The notes: generated from the sequence alone by a model not told the origin. A DNA stretch of 64,000 bases from Candidatus Levybacteria bacterium RIFCSPHIGHO2_01_FULL_36_15b (GCA_001782045.1 MFNK01000008.1:1-64000), one strand, 5' to 3'; shown: positions 16,607 through 25,511, numbered from the stretch's first letter. Numbers and translations are program-made.

Positions 16607-16635
16607 TTGACATGTTTGACCCCTTTTGATATAAT
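16607..16635 (+). promoter_or_regulatory. Perfect consensus promoter
   Basis: TTGACA (16607-16612), 17-bp spacer, TATAAT (16630-16635) with an extended TGA before the -10. It matches the sigma-70 consensus exactly. Unlike most promoters here, the next convincing start (ATG 16693) is 57 nt away, so this transcript would have a leader. Confidence 0.8.
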
Positions 16636-16692
16636 TATTCTTTGTGAATAAAGAGAATTGAAATATTCTTCATAAGCTACAAAAACTACAAT

Positions 16693-16848
16693 ATGGTAGA
16701 AAGAGATTTAATTAGAAACGTCAAAATGTCTTCTGAACCTCAAAACGGAGACATAGGAAAGCCAAGTGATCCAAAATCACAGGAAGTCTATAATATGAGG
16801 TGGGAAGACCAGAAGAGAAGAAACAGGAGAATAGGCCCCTTAAAATAA
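16693..16848 (+). CDS. Small basic hypothetical protein, 51 aa
   Basis: A 51-codon frame below a perfect consensus promoter. The protein is charged, with a basic C-terminus (K-R-R-N-R-R near 41-46) and G-K-P-S-D-P-K in the middle. No family is recognised. Support is the promoter and lack of competing frames; there is no clear ribosome binding site. The stop lies next to the -35 box of the following gene. Confidence 0.45.
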   Translation: MVERDLIRNVKMSSEPQNGDIGKPSDPKSQEVYNMRWEDQKRRNRRIGPLK

Positions 16849-16876
16849 TTGACTTTGCTCAATACTTTGTTATAAT
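16849..16876 (+). promoter_or_regulatory. Leaderless promoter of the 62-aa gene
   Basis: TTGACT (16849-16854), 16-bp spacer, TATAAT (16871-16876), seven bases to ATG 16884. Confidence 0.75.
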
Positions 16877-16883
16877 TGCCTCC

Positions 16884-17072
16884 ATGGCCGAATTTGAACC
16901 CAAATCTGTTTACAATAGAGAAGTACCTGATGATGTTCAGCGAGAAGGTACTTTGGAGGATTCTGCTTTAAGAAAAGCATTATTTAATGTTTGGGAAAGA
17001 ACTTCAAAAAGAATAAAAAGAAATCCCAAAAGACCTAAGCCATTAAAACAAGGTCATGGGATTCACCTCTAA
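16884..17072 (+). CDS. Small hypothetical protein, 62 aa
   Basis: A 62-aa protein that is acidic at first and strongly basic after residue 40 (K-R-I-K-R-N-P-K-R-P-K), like small nucleic-acid-associated proteins, though no domain is recognised. ATG 16884 is chosen because the promoter -10 ends seven bases upstream; an in-frame ATG at 16800 lies upstream of that promoter. Its stop abuts the next gene. Confidence 0.6.
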   Translation: MAEFEPKSVYNREVPDDVQREGTLEDSALRKALFNVWERTSKRIKRNPKRPKPLKQGHGIHL

Positions 17073-17073
17073 T

Positions 17074-17373
17074 ATGGCAGCAGAGCTTGGAAAACTAGCC
17101 CAACTCGCACGAAAAGATAGGGATTTTTATTCAGCCTCTCAATTTCTTAATGTAGCAAGTAACTTTTTGCTTGATCAAGAACAAATACCACTAAGCCTAA
17201 ATCCAAATCCCGAATCTGATACCCTAATCTTTATTGCTCAAGGACTTAAAGAGCGAAAATACGAGCAGGGAGCGAGCTTCGTATTAGCTCTAAATGAGCT
17301 TTTTAATGTAACAGGAATATTTACAGATGAAAAACAAATAGAACTTGTAGAAAAAGCCAAAAAAGCGGCCTAA
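17074..17373 (+). CDS. Hypothetical helical protein, 99 aa
   Basis: An all-helical small protein with a tetratricopeptide-like feel: A-E-L-G-K-L-A-Q-L-A-R followed by A-S-Q-F-L-N-V-A-S-N-F-L-L, then A-S-F-V-L-A-L-N-E-L-F. ATG 17074 follows the previous stop by one base (TAATATG); an ATG at 17056 would overlap. It ends tail to tail with the PEGA gene. Probably in an operon with the 62-aa gene. Confidence 0.6.
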   Translation: MAAELGKLAQLARKDRDFYSASQFLNVASNFLLDQEQIPLSLNPNPESDTLIFIAQGLKERKYEQGASFVLALNELFNVTGIFTDEKQIELVEKAKKAA

Positions 17374-18576
17374 TTATTTAAGGCTGATTGTATAAAGGTT
17401 TGGGGTAATCGCCAAATTGCCTAAGTTAGTTAAAATAACTAATTTTGAAGCTCCTGGCCACGAAAACACGAAGCTATCTACAAAAGGTCCTGCATAAACA
17501 GTTGTCTGATTTTGAGCATCGTATTCCATAATATCTATTTTGCCGTTATGCACATACACCAAGTGCTTTGAATCCGGATACCAGTTTATAGGTAAAGGGG
17601 AATCTTCGGCCATTTTAGGCAAATTGTCCAAGATTTTGTAGTTTTTATCTTCTTTTGTGTCGTAGACATATACCGAATCTTTTTCTATATCCCGTGATTC
17701 CTGTGTTGAATTTGTGCCTATCAATGGAGGGTTTATTAATGGCTCAATAGTCCCCGAAACGGATGCAGAATAGAGTATTTTAGTATCATCCGCTGACCAG
17801 TCTAAAACATTAAAATATTGCGAAACTACCGCTCTTACGTTCTTTTTAAGTCCTGCTATTCTTGCCATTTCCTTTTCTAATTTTAAATCTTCCCAAGTTG
17901 CATTAACCGTATCAAGCGTTAAGGTTACATTATCAGGACTTGTGTTTAAGGAATCTGCAGCAAGCAGATAATGCGATGCTAGTGGCGTAGTAAAACTTGC
18001 CAGAAGCTCCTTGCTATCAGGTGACCATGTAATTGTACTTTGTGAGAAGTTAAGGCCAGCATCGTTTGCAACCTGTGTAGAGGCATTTTGAAGAGTTAAA
18101 ACCGGCCTTAATGTCATATCAAGTATATATATTCCATTTTTTAGTGCTGATTGCGATGATACGTTATAAGCAAGAAGAGTCTTAGTTGGATCTAGTACCG
18201 GGTTTGAAACACCTATATTGGTAATGTTTTCAAGCTTAGGAGCGGCCGGAATAAGCAGGGCATCGGCTTTGCTTACTACCTCTTTTTTTACCGTAATTTT
18301 TTTGTTCCACGCAAAGTAGCCGTCTTTATAAATTCGCACTTCATATTCTCCCGGGGATAAATTTATGGTATTGTCGGTTGCTGTAGTAAGCTCTCCGTTT
18401 ACAAAAACTTGTGCGCCATTTGGGGTACTGGTTGCAACGAGTAAGCCGGTTCCGGCCACTTTAGGGGTTCCGCCTGAAAATCCAAATCTGTAGCCTTTTC
18501 CATAGAGAATAACAGTTGCTGTAATGGCAAGTAGTATGGCAGTGACTGCAAAAGATATAGCAAGCTGTTTTCGCAT
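17374..18576 (-). CDS. PEGA-domain, membrane-anchored beta-propeller-like protein
   Basis: A 400-aa extracytoplasmic protein. The N-terminal membrane anchor is at 8-28. The PEGA domain covers about 45-110 (V-A-T-S-T-P-N-G-A-Q-V-F-V-N-G ... L-S-P-G-E-Y-E-V-R-I). After it come repeated D-P-T-K-T/S-P-D-S-K-type strands (T-W-S-P-D-S-K-E-L, N-W-Y-P-D-S-K-H-L) of the TolB/WD-like kind. Likely a cell-surface scaffold; the ligand is unknown. Neighbouring mreB is divergent. Confidence 0.8.
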   Translation of the reverse strand: MRKQLAISFAVTAILLAITATVILYGKGYRFGFSGGTPKVAGTGLLVATSTPNGAQVFVNGELTTATDNTINLSPGEYEVRIYKDGYFAWNKKITVKKEVVSKADALLIPAAPKLENITNIGVSNPVLDPTKTLLAYNVSSQSALKNGIYILDMTLRPVLTLQNASTQVANDAGLNFSQSTITWSPDSKELLASFTTPLASHYLLAADSLNTSPDNVTLTLDTVNATWEDLKLEKEMARIAGLKKNVRAVVSQYFNVLDWSADDTKILYSASVSGTIEPLINPPLIGTNSTQESRDIEKDSVYVYDTKEDKNYKILDNLPKMAEDSPLPINWYPDSKHLVYVHNGKIDIMEYDAQNQTTVYAGPFVDSFVFSWPGASKLVILTNLGNLAITPNLYTISLK

Positions 18577-18710
18577 AGGTGTAGGGATTATACAACCACA
18601 CCTTGCCCTCTTGCAAGTTTATTCTATGGTGTTATAATCGTCATATTGAGGCTAACTTCTTAATTGATAGGTTTAAATGATGGTTTGATACGGTTAACCT
18701 CCTTAAAAAT

Positions 18711-19730
18711 ATGGCGCTGTCTAAACGAGTGGGCATAGATTTAGGTACTGCAAACACGCTAGTTTATCTGGCTGGGGAAGGAATTGTACTTAACGAGCCG
18801 ACAGTTGTTGCCGTAACCGCAGAGGAAAATCGTGTAGTAGCAGTTGGAAAAGAAGCAAAGGAAATGCTAGGACGCACTCCCGGAAATATCGTAGCAATGA
18901 GGCCGCTAAGAGATGGAGTAATAGCAGATTACACAATAACCGAGGCTATGCTTTCGTATTTTATAGATAAAGCCGCTGGTAGGTCTTTATTTTTCAAGCC
19001 GGAGGTTATGATTTGTATTCCTTCGGGTGTTACTCAAGTAGAAAGAAGGGCAGTTTTAGACGCAACTATGGCAGCCGGAGCAAGGGTTGCCTATTTAATA
19101 GAAGAGCCTTTAGCTGCCGCAATTGGAGCCAAAATTCCAATTGCCCAGCCCGCCGGACACATGATTGTTGATATAGGCGGAGGCTCAACTGAATCAGCAG
19201 TTATTTCCTTAGGAGGAGTTGTAGTTCATCATTCGGTTAGAGTTGGCGGAAACAAAATTGACGAAGCAATAGCTGCTTACTGCAAAAAGAAGTTTAATTT
19301 ATTAGTAGGAGAGCGAACGGCTGAAGAAATCAAAATTCAGATGGGAAATGCCTTGATTGATGAAAAGAAGGTATCAGATCAGAAAAAAATGGAAATAAGA
19401 GGCCGTGACTCTATAACAGGGCTTCCTCGTACGATTGAACTAAATGAAGGTCAAGTAAATGAGGCTATTATGCCGGTTCTTTTAGATATTATTTCGGCAG
19501 TTAAGGGAGTTATGGAACAAACTCCTCCGGAACTTGCCAGTGACATTATTGATAAAGGAGTTGTAATGAGTGGGGGTACATCTCTTCTTACAAACCTTGA
19601 TAAGTTAATGACTAAAGTAACAGGGGTTCCATGTCATGTTGCGGAAGATGCTCTTCTTTGTGTTGTTAGAGGAACAGGCGTAGCGCTTGAAAACATAGAG
19701 CTTTATAAAAGAAGCATTGCTAAAAAATAA
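18711..19730 (+). CDS. mreB: MreB/Mbl actin-like protein, first copy
   Basis: Bacterial actin that forms membrane filaments guiding cell-wall synthesis. The phosphate-1 motif G-I-D-L-G-T-A-N-T is at 8-16, phosphate-2 V-D-I-G-G-G-S-T-E near 154, and the adenosine motif G-V-V-M-S-G-G-T-S-L-L near 283. Length 339 aa is standard. TTGCAA, 16 bp, TATAAT lies at about 18620, giving a leader of about 70 nt, so it is not leaderless. A second copy at 45057 heads the mreCD/PBP2 cluster; this one stands alone. Confidence 0.95.
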   Translation: MALSKRVGIDLGTANTLVYLAGEGIVLNEPTVVAVTAEENRVVAVGKEAKEMLGRTPGNIVAMRPLRDGVIADYTITEAMLSYFIDKAAGRSLFFKPEVMICIPSGVTQVERRAVLDATMAAGARVAYLIEEPLAAAIGAKIPIAQPAGHMIVDIGGGSTESAVISLGGVVVHHSVRVGGNKIDEAIAAYCKKKFNLLVGERTAEEIKIQMGNALIDEKKVSDQKKMEIRGRDSITGLPRTIELNEGQVNEAIMPVLLDIISAVKGVMEQTPPELASDIIDKGVVMSGGTSLLTNLDKLMTKVTGVPCHVAEDALLCVVRGTGVALENIELYKRSIAKK

Positions 19731-19966
19731 AATTAACAATATCCTATAATGATTATAGACATAAATAGTACCACAAATAACATTAGACTTTCACGGATTT
19801 TTTTCACAGTCCATCAGGTTATAGTAATTGGGTTGAATATTCGACTAAATCGATTGTTTTCATTTGCCTCAGGTGCAAGGTAAGGCTAGAAAGTATGAGT
19901 AATAAAATTATTCGTTTTTATAGAAAACTAGAAAATAATAAAAATCATCTTTTATCTTATAGTTAA

Positions 19967-20677
19967 ATGACCAGCTTAAGCAAAATTTTAATACTTGGTG
20001 TAGGTGTTACAAATGCTAAAGAGCAAGATATCTTAGAGTTTATTACTAAAGGCCTAGAGAAAAAGGATGAAAAGTTTTATGTTGTTACACCAAATCCCGA
20101 AATTTTGGTAATTGCCAACAAAAACTCATACTATAAAAAAGTACTAAACGGTGCAAAAATAGCCTTACCCGATGGCATAGGGGTAGTATGGGGAGCTCAA
20201 TTACTGGGTAAACAGCTTCAGGAGAGAATAACCGGTGTAGACTTTGTGAAAAGTCTCTGTAAGCACATTGCAAATCGGCCTATAACAGTAAGCTTTTTAG
20301 GGGGTAGGCATAATATAGCAGAATTAACTGCCGAGTGCTTAGTTCGTGAAAATCCCGGATTAAAAGTTGTTTGGGCCTATAAAGACTGGGAAAATGCTCT
20401 AAAATCTAAGTATACAGACATACTTTTTGTCGCATTTGGGTCTCCAAAGCAAGAAATTTGGATAAAAGAGCATTTTAGCGACATTCCGGCGAAAGTAATA
20501 ATAGGAGTAGGGGGATCATTTGACTTTATTAGCGGTAAAATACCAAGGGCACCGGAGTTATTGAGAAACTTAGGACTTGAGTGGTTATTTAGACTTTTAA
20601 TTCAGCCGTGGAGAATAAAGAGGCAATTTTCACTTTTAAAGTATATATATTTAATAGTAAAAGAAAAGTTGCGTTAA
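19967..20677 (+). CDS. WecG/TagA/CpsF-family glycosyltransferase
   Basis: GT26-family enzyme that transfers N-acetylmannosamine-type sugars to a lipid-linked acceptor. Signatures: T-P-N-P-E-I-L (about 41-47), L-P-D-G-I-G-V-V-W-G (68-77), R-I-T-G-V-D (87-92), F-V-A-F-G-S-P-K-Q-E (about 145-154) and G-V-G-G-S-F-D-F-I-S-G-K (about 173-184). The basic C-terminus (R-I-K-R-Q-F) likely binds the membrane. Length 236 aa is typical. A 236-bp gap with a CTATAAT-G-ATTATAG palindrome (19744-19758) separates it from mreB. Confidence 0.93.
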   Translation: MTSLSKILILGVGVTNAKEQDILEFITKGLEKKDEKFYVVTPNPEILVIANKNSYYKKVLNGAKIALPDGIGVVWGAQLLGKQLQERITGVDFVKSLCKHIANRPITVSFLGGRHNIAELTAECLVRENPGLKVVWAYKDWENALKSKYTDILFVAFGSPKQEIWIKEHFSDIPAKVIIGVGGSFDFISGKIPRAPELLRNLGLEWLFRLLIQPWRIKRQFSLLKYIYLIVKEKLR

Positions 20678-21563
20678 TTACCTCTATATCGATTACATTT
20701 ATCAATAAATCCTTTTATTAATGTTGGTAGTTAAAATTAGTATTTTTCATTTTCACAAATACAAATATTATGTTTTCATAAATTGTTAGATATACCAATA
20801 ATTGTAAAACGTGTTGTATTTATTTTTAAAACTTACTAAAATTACGTAAATTTTGCTTGATTAATTATGATATCTTTAGTTATAAATTAATACTTAAAGA
20901 TATATACTATATTAGTATCTGAGCCTGAATAAAAAAGTAGTCCTATATTATAAGTAAATGTCATAATGTTAAAATACGAAAAAAAATAGAAGATATGTCA
21001 ATTTTAAGGCTAAATATAACTAATTACCGAATATTTACCGAAAGAAGCATTTTAAGCTTGAGGTGATTTAATTTCACAAATTAGGGTTGCTTTTACTCAT
21101 AAAGCGCTACTAGAATCTAATTAAATATTAAACAATTGACTAAATGATTCTTTGTATTGAGTTTAAAATCTAAACACTTCACTTTTATGCTTAGCACACA
21201 TAATTTTCAGCTGCTAAAATACCCCTAAAAAAGCATTTTCACATCAAAGATTTAGGATATTTAATTAATTTTGAGTTCAATTCACCTAATTCGATTATAT
21301 TTCGTATTTATTCTTTAATTCGGGTTCTACCGCTCGCGCTCGATCGCTTATTAGGACACGCTCATCAATCTCTTTTTAAGATTTAGAATTTTCTCTCCAC
21401 TTCGCTAAGTTAAAATCTGCACTAATCCTAATTTTCCAAACACAAACGCAGATTTTCAGTTGTCTCATAATCGACCGAAGCGCTCACGTCACCCGTAAAA
21501 ATTCCAAATCTCGCATTCTTGCTATTTATTGAACATTAATCATTAATCATTTATTATTAATTT
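20678..21563. other. 886-bp gap without a recognisable gene
   Basis: The longest gene-free stretch in the window, very AT-rich in its first 600 bp. It has AT-rich hairpins (for example TATCTTT/AAAGATA near 20870-20900). The last 250 bp are more mixed, with a 9-bp inverted repeat AAAATCTGC/GCAGATTTT (21412-21420 and 21448-21456, 27-nt loop), and the end has ATTAATC repeats. I see no ORF, tRNA, DnaA-box cluster or terminator with a clear U-tract. It could hold a non-coding RNA, decayed genes or a replication-related AT-rich region; none of these is shown. Confidence 0.5.
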
Positions 21564-22424
21564 ATGGACTATCAATTTATTGAAGACGAAACGGGCAATT
21601 GGTCTATTCTTGCTCCAAAGCGGGCAAAGCGCCCAAACGAGCTAACAGGTACAGAGTCTATTTGTCCCTTCTGCATTGGAATGGTTGAGACTCCTGACGA
21701 GGTTTACAGAATAGGCAATAAAAACACTTGGAAAGTTATAGTTGTAAAAAATAAATTTCCCTTTGCCCCAATACATGAAATAATAGTTCATTCTCCGGAT
21801 CACCATAAGACTTTTGATGAGCTTCCTATACAGCAGTCCGAGGAAATTTTAAAAGCATATAAAGCAAGATATTTAGAGCATCAGGATAAGGGAACTGTAG
21901 TAATTTTTAACAATCATGGAGAAGCATCTGGAGAAAGCCTTCCGCATCCCCACAGCCAGCTTGCAGTAGTTCCGGCACATGTTAAATTAAATTTTCAGCA
22001 TCATGAGATATCGGAAACAGATAAGACTAAGGAAACTGCAGAATTTACGATTTTCGCACCCCAAGAAAGCAAATGGTCTGATGAGGTATGGTTATATCCT
22101 AAAAAAAGATGTAAAACTTTTGGGGAAATTTCTGGTAACGAGATAAAAGATTTGGCAAAAAGTTTATACAAGCTTATTCAGATTATGGACATGCGCCATG
22201 GCCACGAATTTCCGTACAATTTTATGATTTATCCCTATAAAGATTGGTATTTAAGGCTTGTTCCGCGGCAAAAAATTATAGGAGGGTTTGAAGTTGGTAC
22301 AGGTATATATGTTAATACTCAAGATCCGAAAGAAACAATAGAGTTTATAATTGAGCATTTTGATACTCCGGATGAAGAAAAAATAAAATCAGTCCACAGA
22401 GCAAGTTATAGAAGGGGAGTATAG
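21564..22424 (+). CDS. GalT-like HIT-superfamily nucleotidyltransferase
   Basis: Resembles galactose-1-phosphate uridylyltransferase, which exchanges UMP between UDP-sugars and sugar phosphates via a uridylyl-His. Visible: zinc-type C-P-F-C (34-37), the F-N-N-H-G-x-A-S-G loop (115-123) and the active site H-P-H-S-Q (128-132). At 286 aa it is a little shorter than GalT. With galU at 33674 it could serve nucleotide-sugar metabolism. True GalT and ADP-glucose:phosphate adenylyltransferase-like enzymes cannot be told apart by eye. Confidence 0.85.
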   Translation: MDYQFIEDETGNWSILAPKRAKRPNELTGTESICPFCIGMVETPDEVYRIGNKNTWKVIVVKNKFPFAPIHEIIVHSPDHHKTFDELPIQQSEEILKAYKARYLEHQDKGTVVIFNNHGEASGESLPHPHSQLAVVPAHVKLNFQHHEISETDKTKETAEFTIFAPQESKWSDEVWLYPKKRCKTFGEISGNEIKDLAKSLYKLIQIMDMRHGHEFPYNFMIYPYKDWYLRLVPRQKIIGGFEVGTGIYVNTQDPKETIEFIIEHFDTPDEEKIKSVHRASYRRGV

Positions 22425-22439
22425 TGTATAATACGGCCT

Positions 22440-23102
22440 ATGATTGAACAAAGTAGGCTGGGATTAAGAGCTCATGAGGTAGCAGACCTAGATCCATACA
22501 AAGTTCGCAAAATAGAGCTGCAGCTAGAGGCAGAAGAGCTTATTGTAAAAGAAGAACCGCGAGAAGAAGTTGGGAAAATGTACTTCACGAAAGAGCAGAA
22601 ACAGCAGTTAGAGCAACAAGGATTTCAAATCTACAGACTTTCCGGAATTACTTCCAACGAAATGAAAGGAATAAGTTTTAAATATAATTTTTTAAGAAGT
22701 GGTTTGCGTAAGTTGATGAATGAAAAATCCATGGAAGGAGAAGTTGCTATTGATCCAAATAATTTTTTTTGGCAAGAGACGGCTTATAAAAAATATTTAG
22801 AGCAGGCAGAAATTGTTCTTTCCAATAAAAATAAGAGAGGAGTAGAAGGTACAAGATTTATTTGGGGCAACGTTGCTGACTATGTGGAATTGAGCTATCT
22901 ATACTTTCGAAGAAACACAAAACCTTTTGGATCTTTATTTAAATCCGACTGGGCAAGAACTTCTGGACCAGGTCCAAATCTTTCAGTTGCCATAGTTACA
23001 ATTAAAGACAACTTTGTTCAATTTAAATTTGAAGACACAGATAAAATGTCGGAAAATATTAAAATTGCACCACTTCTTATAAAAGACGTTCAAATTGATT
23101 AA
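22440..23102 (+). CDS. Tagged family-B protein 1
   Basis: A 220-aa unknown protein opening a four-gene array. The tag VADLDPYKVRK is at 14-24, then an acidic Glu-rich linker to about 50. The body begins Y-F-T-K-E-Q-K-Q-Q-L-E-Q-Q-G-F and contains G-E-V-A-I-D-P, a G-V-E-G-T-R-F-I-W-G-N-V-A-D-Y segment and A-P-L-L-I near the end, all matched in the next three genes. TATAAT ends seven bases before the ATG. No signal peptide or membrane segment. Function unknown. Confidence 0.78.
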   Translation: MIEQSRLGLRAHEVADLDPYKVRKIELQLEAEELIVKEEPREEVGKMYFTKEQKQQLEQQGFQIYRLSGITSNEMKGISFKYNFLRSGLRKLMNEKSMEGEVAIDPNNFFWQETAYKKYLEQAEIVLSNKNKRGVEGTRFIWGNVADYVELSYLYFRRNTKPFGSLFKSDWARTSGPGPNLSVAIVTIKDNFVQFKFEDTDKMSENIKIAPLLIKDVQID

Positions 23103-23107
23103 TAGAT

Positions 23108-23137
23108 TTGATTTTGTATATTACGAGTCTATATAAT
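23108..23137 (+). promoter_or_regulatory. Leaderless promoter before a GTG start
   Basis: TTGATT (23108-23113), 18-bp spacer, TATAAT (23132-23137), six bases to GTG 23144. The boxes occupy the in-frame sequence upstream, so the start must be at the GTG. Confidence 0.65.
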
Positions 23138-23143
23138 TTAACT

Positions 23144-24013
23144 GTGGCTGAAGCGAAAAAAGACGAATTTTTATCAAGAGAAGATATTCCAGATCCACCT
23201 TCTTCGATAAGTAAGAGCAGAAGGCTCGAAATCCAAAAGGAGTTAGAAGAACTTGAAAAAGAAGGATTTCCCAAACAATCTAGTAAGTCTACAACTGTAG
23301 AAAAAGTACCAGAAAAAAGACCAGGAAAAGATTTTCAAAGGCCAGATGAGTGGGTAGATCAAGATCCTTACAATGTTCGTGGGAAACCTAAGCAAGAAGC
23401 AGCAAGAGAGCTTTTGAGTTCTGATGAAGAAAAACAAACTAAATTATTAGAGCAAGAGGGTTTTGGATCTTTTACACAAGAACAAAAAGTAGAACTCGAA
23501 AGTAGGGGTTTTGAAATTTATAAATTGACAGGAATTTCAATGGCAGATATGCAGGATAAAATAGAATTTGCAACTAATGTAGGCCCTGATTTTGTAAAAA
23601 ATTTGAAATCCAGCGTCGGTGAAGTAGCAGTTGTGCATACTCCAGGTTTATTCTTTCTATCAAACAGTAGTCAAAAGACTCTCGCCGAGCAGCAGGAAAT
23701 AATTGATTTGTTTTCCGCAAGATTAAGTAGCGATATTCCCGGAGTTAAAGCAATAATTGGAGAAGCAGCTGATTATATTGCGATTGCGGATCAAGACAGT
23801 AGAATTCAAGATGAGCGTAGTAGGCTTTTCGGGCTTCGTTACGCTGGCAGTATTCGTACCTCAACTACACGTGGTAGATATCGTTCTGAAAAATTATCCC
23901 TTGCTCGAGGAATGAAAAAAGAACTCCATGTTATGTTTTGGGGTGACGATTTAAACCAATTTAAAGATCTATTTGTTGCTCCCTTGATTATTCCTAATAA
24001 TGACAGAACCTAA
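23144..24013 (+). CDS. Tagged family-B protein 2, divergent tag
   Basis: A 289-aa family-B paralogue with a longer charged N-terminus. The tag is altered to W-V-D-Q-D-P-Y-N-V-R-G-K-P (70-82), keeping D-P-Y-N-x-R-G-K-P followed by K-Q-E-A-A-R-E-L-L. The body has F-T-Q-E-Q-K-V-E-L-E-S-R-G-F-E-I-Y, G-E-V-A-V, P-G-V-K-A-I-I-G-E-A-A-D-Y and R-T-S-T-T-R-G. GTG 23144 is chosen from promoter geometry. It overlaps the next gene by 14 bp. Function unknown. Confidence 0.75.
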   Translation: MAEAKKDEFLSREDIPDPPSSISKSRRLEIQKELEELEKEGFPKQSSKSTTVEKVPEKRPGKDFQRPDEWVDQDPYNVRGKPKQEAARELLSSDEEKQTKLLEQEGFGSFTQEQKVELESRGFEIYKLTGISMADMQDKIEFATNVGPDFVKNLKSSVGEVAVVHTPGLFFLSNSSQKTLAEQQEIIDLFSARLSSDIPGVKAIIGEAADYIAIADQDSRIQDERSRLFGLRYAGSIRTSTTRGRYRSEKLSLARGMKKELHVMFWGDDLNQFKDLFVAPLIIPNNDRT

Positions 24014-24731
24014 AAAAGACGAAATGATGAGATCAGATCAGGTCGCGGATTTAGATCCGTATAACCAGCGTGGAAAACCAAAGCAAGAAGCCGCAAGGGA
24101 GCTTTTGGGGGATGAGCCGGAAGTTGAGGAAGATGAGAATTTTGATGGACCAAAGTTTACACAAGAGCAAAAAGTAAAACTGCGCGATTACGGTGCGGAA
24201 ATATTTACACTTCACGGAGAGTCTATAAATTCATTAAAAGAAAAAGGATTAAAAGTATGGTCGAATTTAGACTCTTCCGATTTCCAGCTTGGCTATGAAG
24301 GACATAAAACTGAAGTGGCAATTAGACTAGCTTCAAATTATCTTTTCCTACCAGATAGTAACAATAAAAATTATGATGAACAAGCAAATATGGTAACAAA
24401 CTATTCATTGGAGCTTGAAAGAAAAATTCCAGGCATTTATGCATCGCTCGGATTTCCAAGTGACTATGCAGAAATAGTACTGCATTGCTTAACCAAGCGT
24501 GGACTAGAATTGTTCAAAGGTACAACTCCTAATGGAGGGTATATGTACACCAGTACAGCAATGAGTAGATCGGAAAGCTTAGGATCGGGAAAAACAGATT
24601 CATTTTTTATATCAGTAGGCGGAATGGATGAATATGGACTTGGCATACATGCTTTTTCTGCAACAGAAGATATTAGTTTTATATTTGCAACCCCCTTGAT
24701 TTTCCCTGATTCAAATCGAGTTAATTTATGA
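24000..24731 (+). CDS. Tagged family-B protein 3
   Basis: A 243-aa paralogue. Its N-terminus M-T-E-P-K-K-D-E-M-M-R-S-D-Q leads into VADLDPYNQRGKP (15-27) and K-Q-E-A-A-R-E-L-L-G-D-E-P-E. The first 33 residues are nearly the same as in the unrelated proteins at 28877 and 29447. The body repeats the family-B layout: F-T-Q-E-Q-K-V-K-L, T-E-V-A-I-R, I-P-G-I-Y-A-S-L-G and Y-T-S-T-A. The start overlaps the previous gene by 14 bp and the stop overlaps the next by 4 bp. Confidence 0.78.
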   Translation: MTEPKKDEMMRSDQVADLDPYNQRGKPKQEAARELLGDEPEVEEDENFDGPKFTQEQKVKLRDYGAEIFTLHGESINSLKEKGLKVWSNLDSSDFQLGYEGHKTEVAIRLASNYLFLPDSNNKNYDEQANMVTNYSLELERKIPGIYASLGFPSDYAEIVLHCLTKRGLELFKGTTPNGGYMYTSTAMSRSESLGSGKTDSFFISVGGMDEYGLGIHAFSATEDISFIFATPLIFPDSNRVNL

Positions 24732-25432
24732 TTGAACCTAAGAAAGACGACATGATGAGATCAGATCAGGTTGCGGACTTAGATCCGTATAACATGCGTG
24801 GTAAACCAAAGCATGAAGCTGCGAGGGAATTGATTGGGGAAGAGCCTGAAGTTGAGGAAGAACAATTTGATGGTCTAAAGTTTACCCAAGAACAACGAGA
24901 AAAATTGGAAGAAGTGGGACTCACGATTCTTCAATTAGAAAATTTAACTTTTGACGATCTATATAATAATGGTTTAGGCAAAATTTATGAAACCAAATAT
25001 TTTGATTTAATAGAGAAGATGAATAATGATAGGTCCATTAAAACAGAAGTGGCAATAAACATTTTGGACCCTTTTATTAAAGATAGTTTTTTTAAAACAT
25101 TTGGTGAGCAGATTGAGCTTGTGCGACTCTTTGATGAGCAAATTAGAAATCAGATTCCAGGAGTTAAAGCTAATATTGCCGAAGCAGTAGACTTAGCCCA
25201 AATATCTTTTATTCACGCAAAAGAATCATATTTTTATGTATATAATAATTATACTAGAACCAGCACTTCGATAGATGGAAAATTAGTAGCAATAAGTGAT
25301 CAGTATAACTCAGGCACCTCTAGCACCTTTATTAAAACTCGTTTTGATTTTGTTGATAGGGATAGTAAATTACCATCTTTAGGAATAGTCGCATTAATAT
25401 ACCCTGAAAGTTATCCGGGCAAGTCAGATTAA
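24728..25432 (+). CDS. Tagged family-B protein 4
   Basis: A 234-aa paralogue, last of the array, starting in an ATGA overlap. The tag VADLDPYNMRGKP is at 15-27, then K-H-E-A-A-R-E-L-I-G-E-E-P-E. The body has F-T-Q-E-Q-R-E-K-L-E-E-V-G, T-E-V-A-I-N, I-P-G-V-K-A-N-I-A-E-A-V-D-L, R-T-S-T-S and a closing G-I-V-A-L-I-Y-P-E. Soluble; no catalytic signature seen. Confidence 0.78.
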   Translation: MIEPKKDDMMRSDQVADLDPYNMRGKPKHEAARELIGEEPEVEEEQFDGLKFTQEQREKLEEVGLTILQLENLTFDDLYNNGLGKIYETKYFDLIEKMNNDRSIKTEVAINILDPFIKDSFFKTFGEQIELVRLFDEQIRNQIPGVKANIAEAVDLAQISFIHAKESYFYVYNNYTRTSTSIDGKLVAISDQYNSGTSSTFIKTRFDFVDRDSKLPSLGIVALIYPESYPGKSD

Positions 25433-25450
25433 TTATCCAGCTTTTACCTC

Positions 25451-25511
25451 TTGACAAAATATGTTACACTTAGTTATATTGTAGATAATTACTTTATATA
25501 TTGAGCAATAT
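25451..25511 (+). promoter_or_regulatory. Promoter and palindromic operator of the small HTH gene
   Basis: TTGACA (25451-25456), 18-bp spacer, TATATT (25475-25480). About 18 bases downstream, ATATTG-AG-CAATAT (25498-25511) is a palindrome within the leader, a plausible site for autoregulation by the encoded HTH protein (inference). Confidence 0.5.

Noticed and set aside
18690..18705. AACCTCCTTA just before mreB, like the 3' end of 16S rRNA
   Set aside because: It is the anti-Shine-Dalgarno sequence, not a ribosome binding site, and one short match is likely chance.
19735..19966. Riboswitch in the mreB to WecG gap
   Set aside because: I could not match any known aptamer core; only a short palindrome is evident.
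20678..21563. Origin of replication in the long gap
   Set aside because: No DnaA-box cluster, dnaA or dnaN is nearby; AT-richness alone is not enough.
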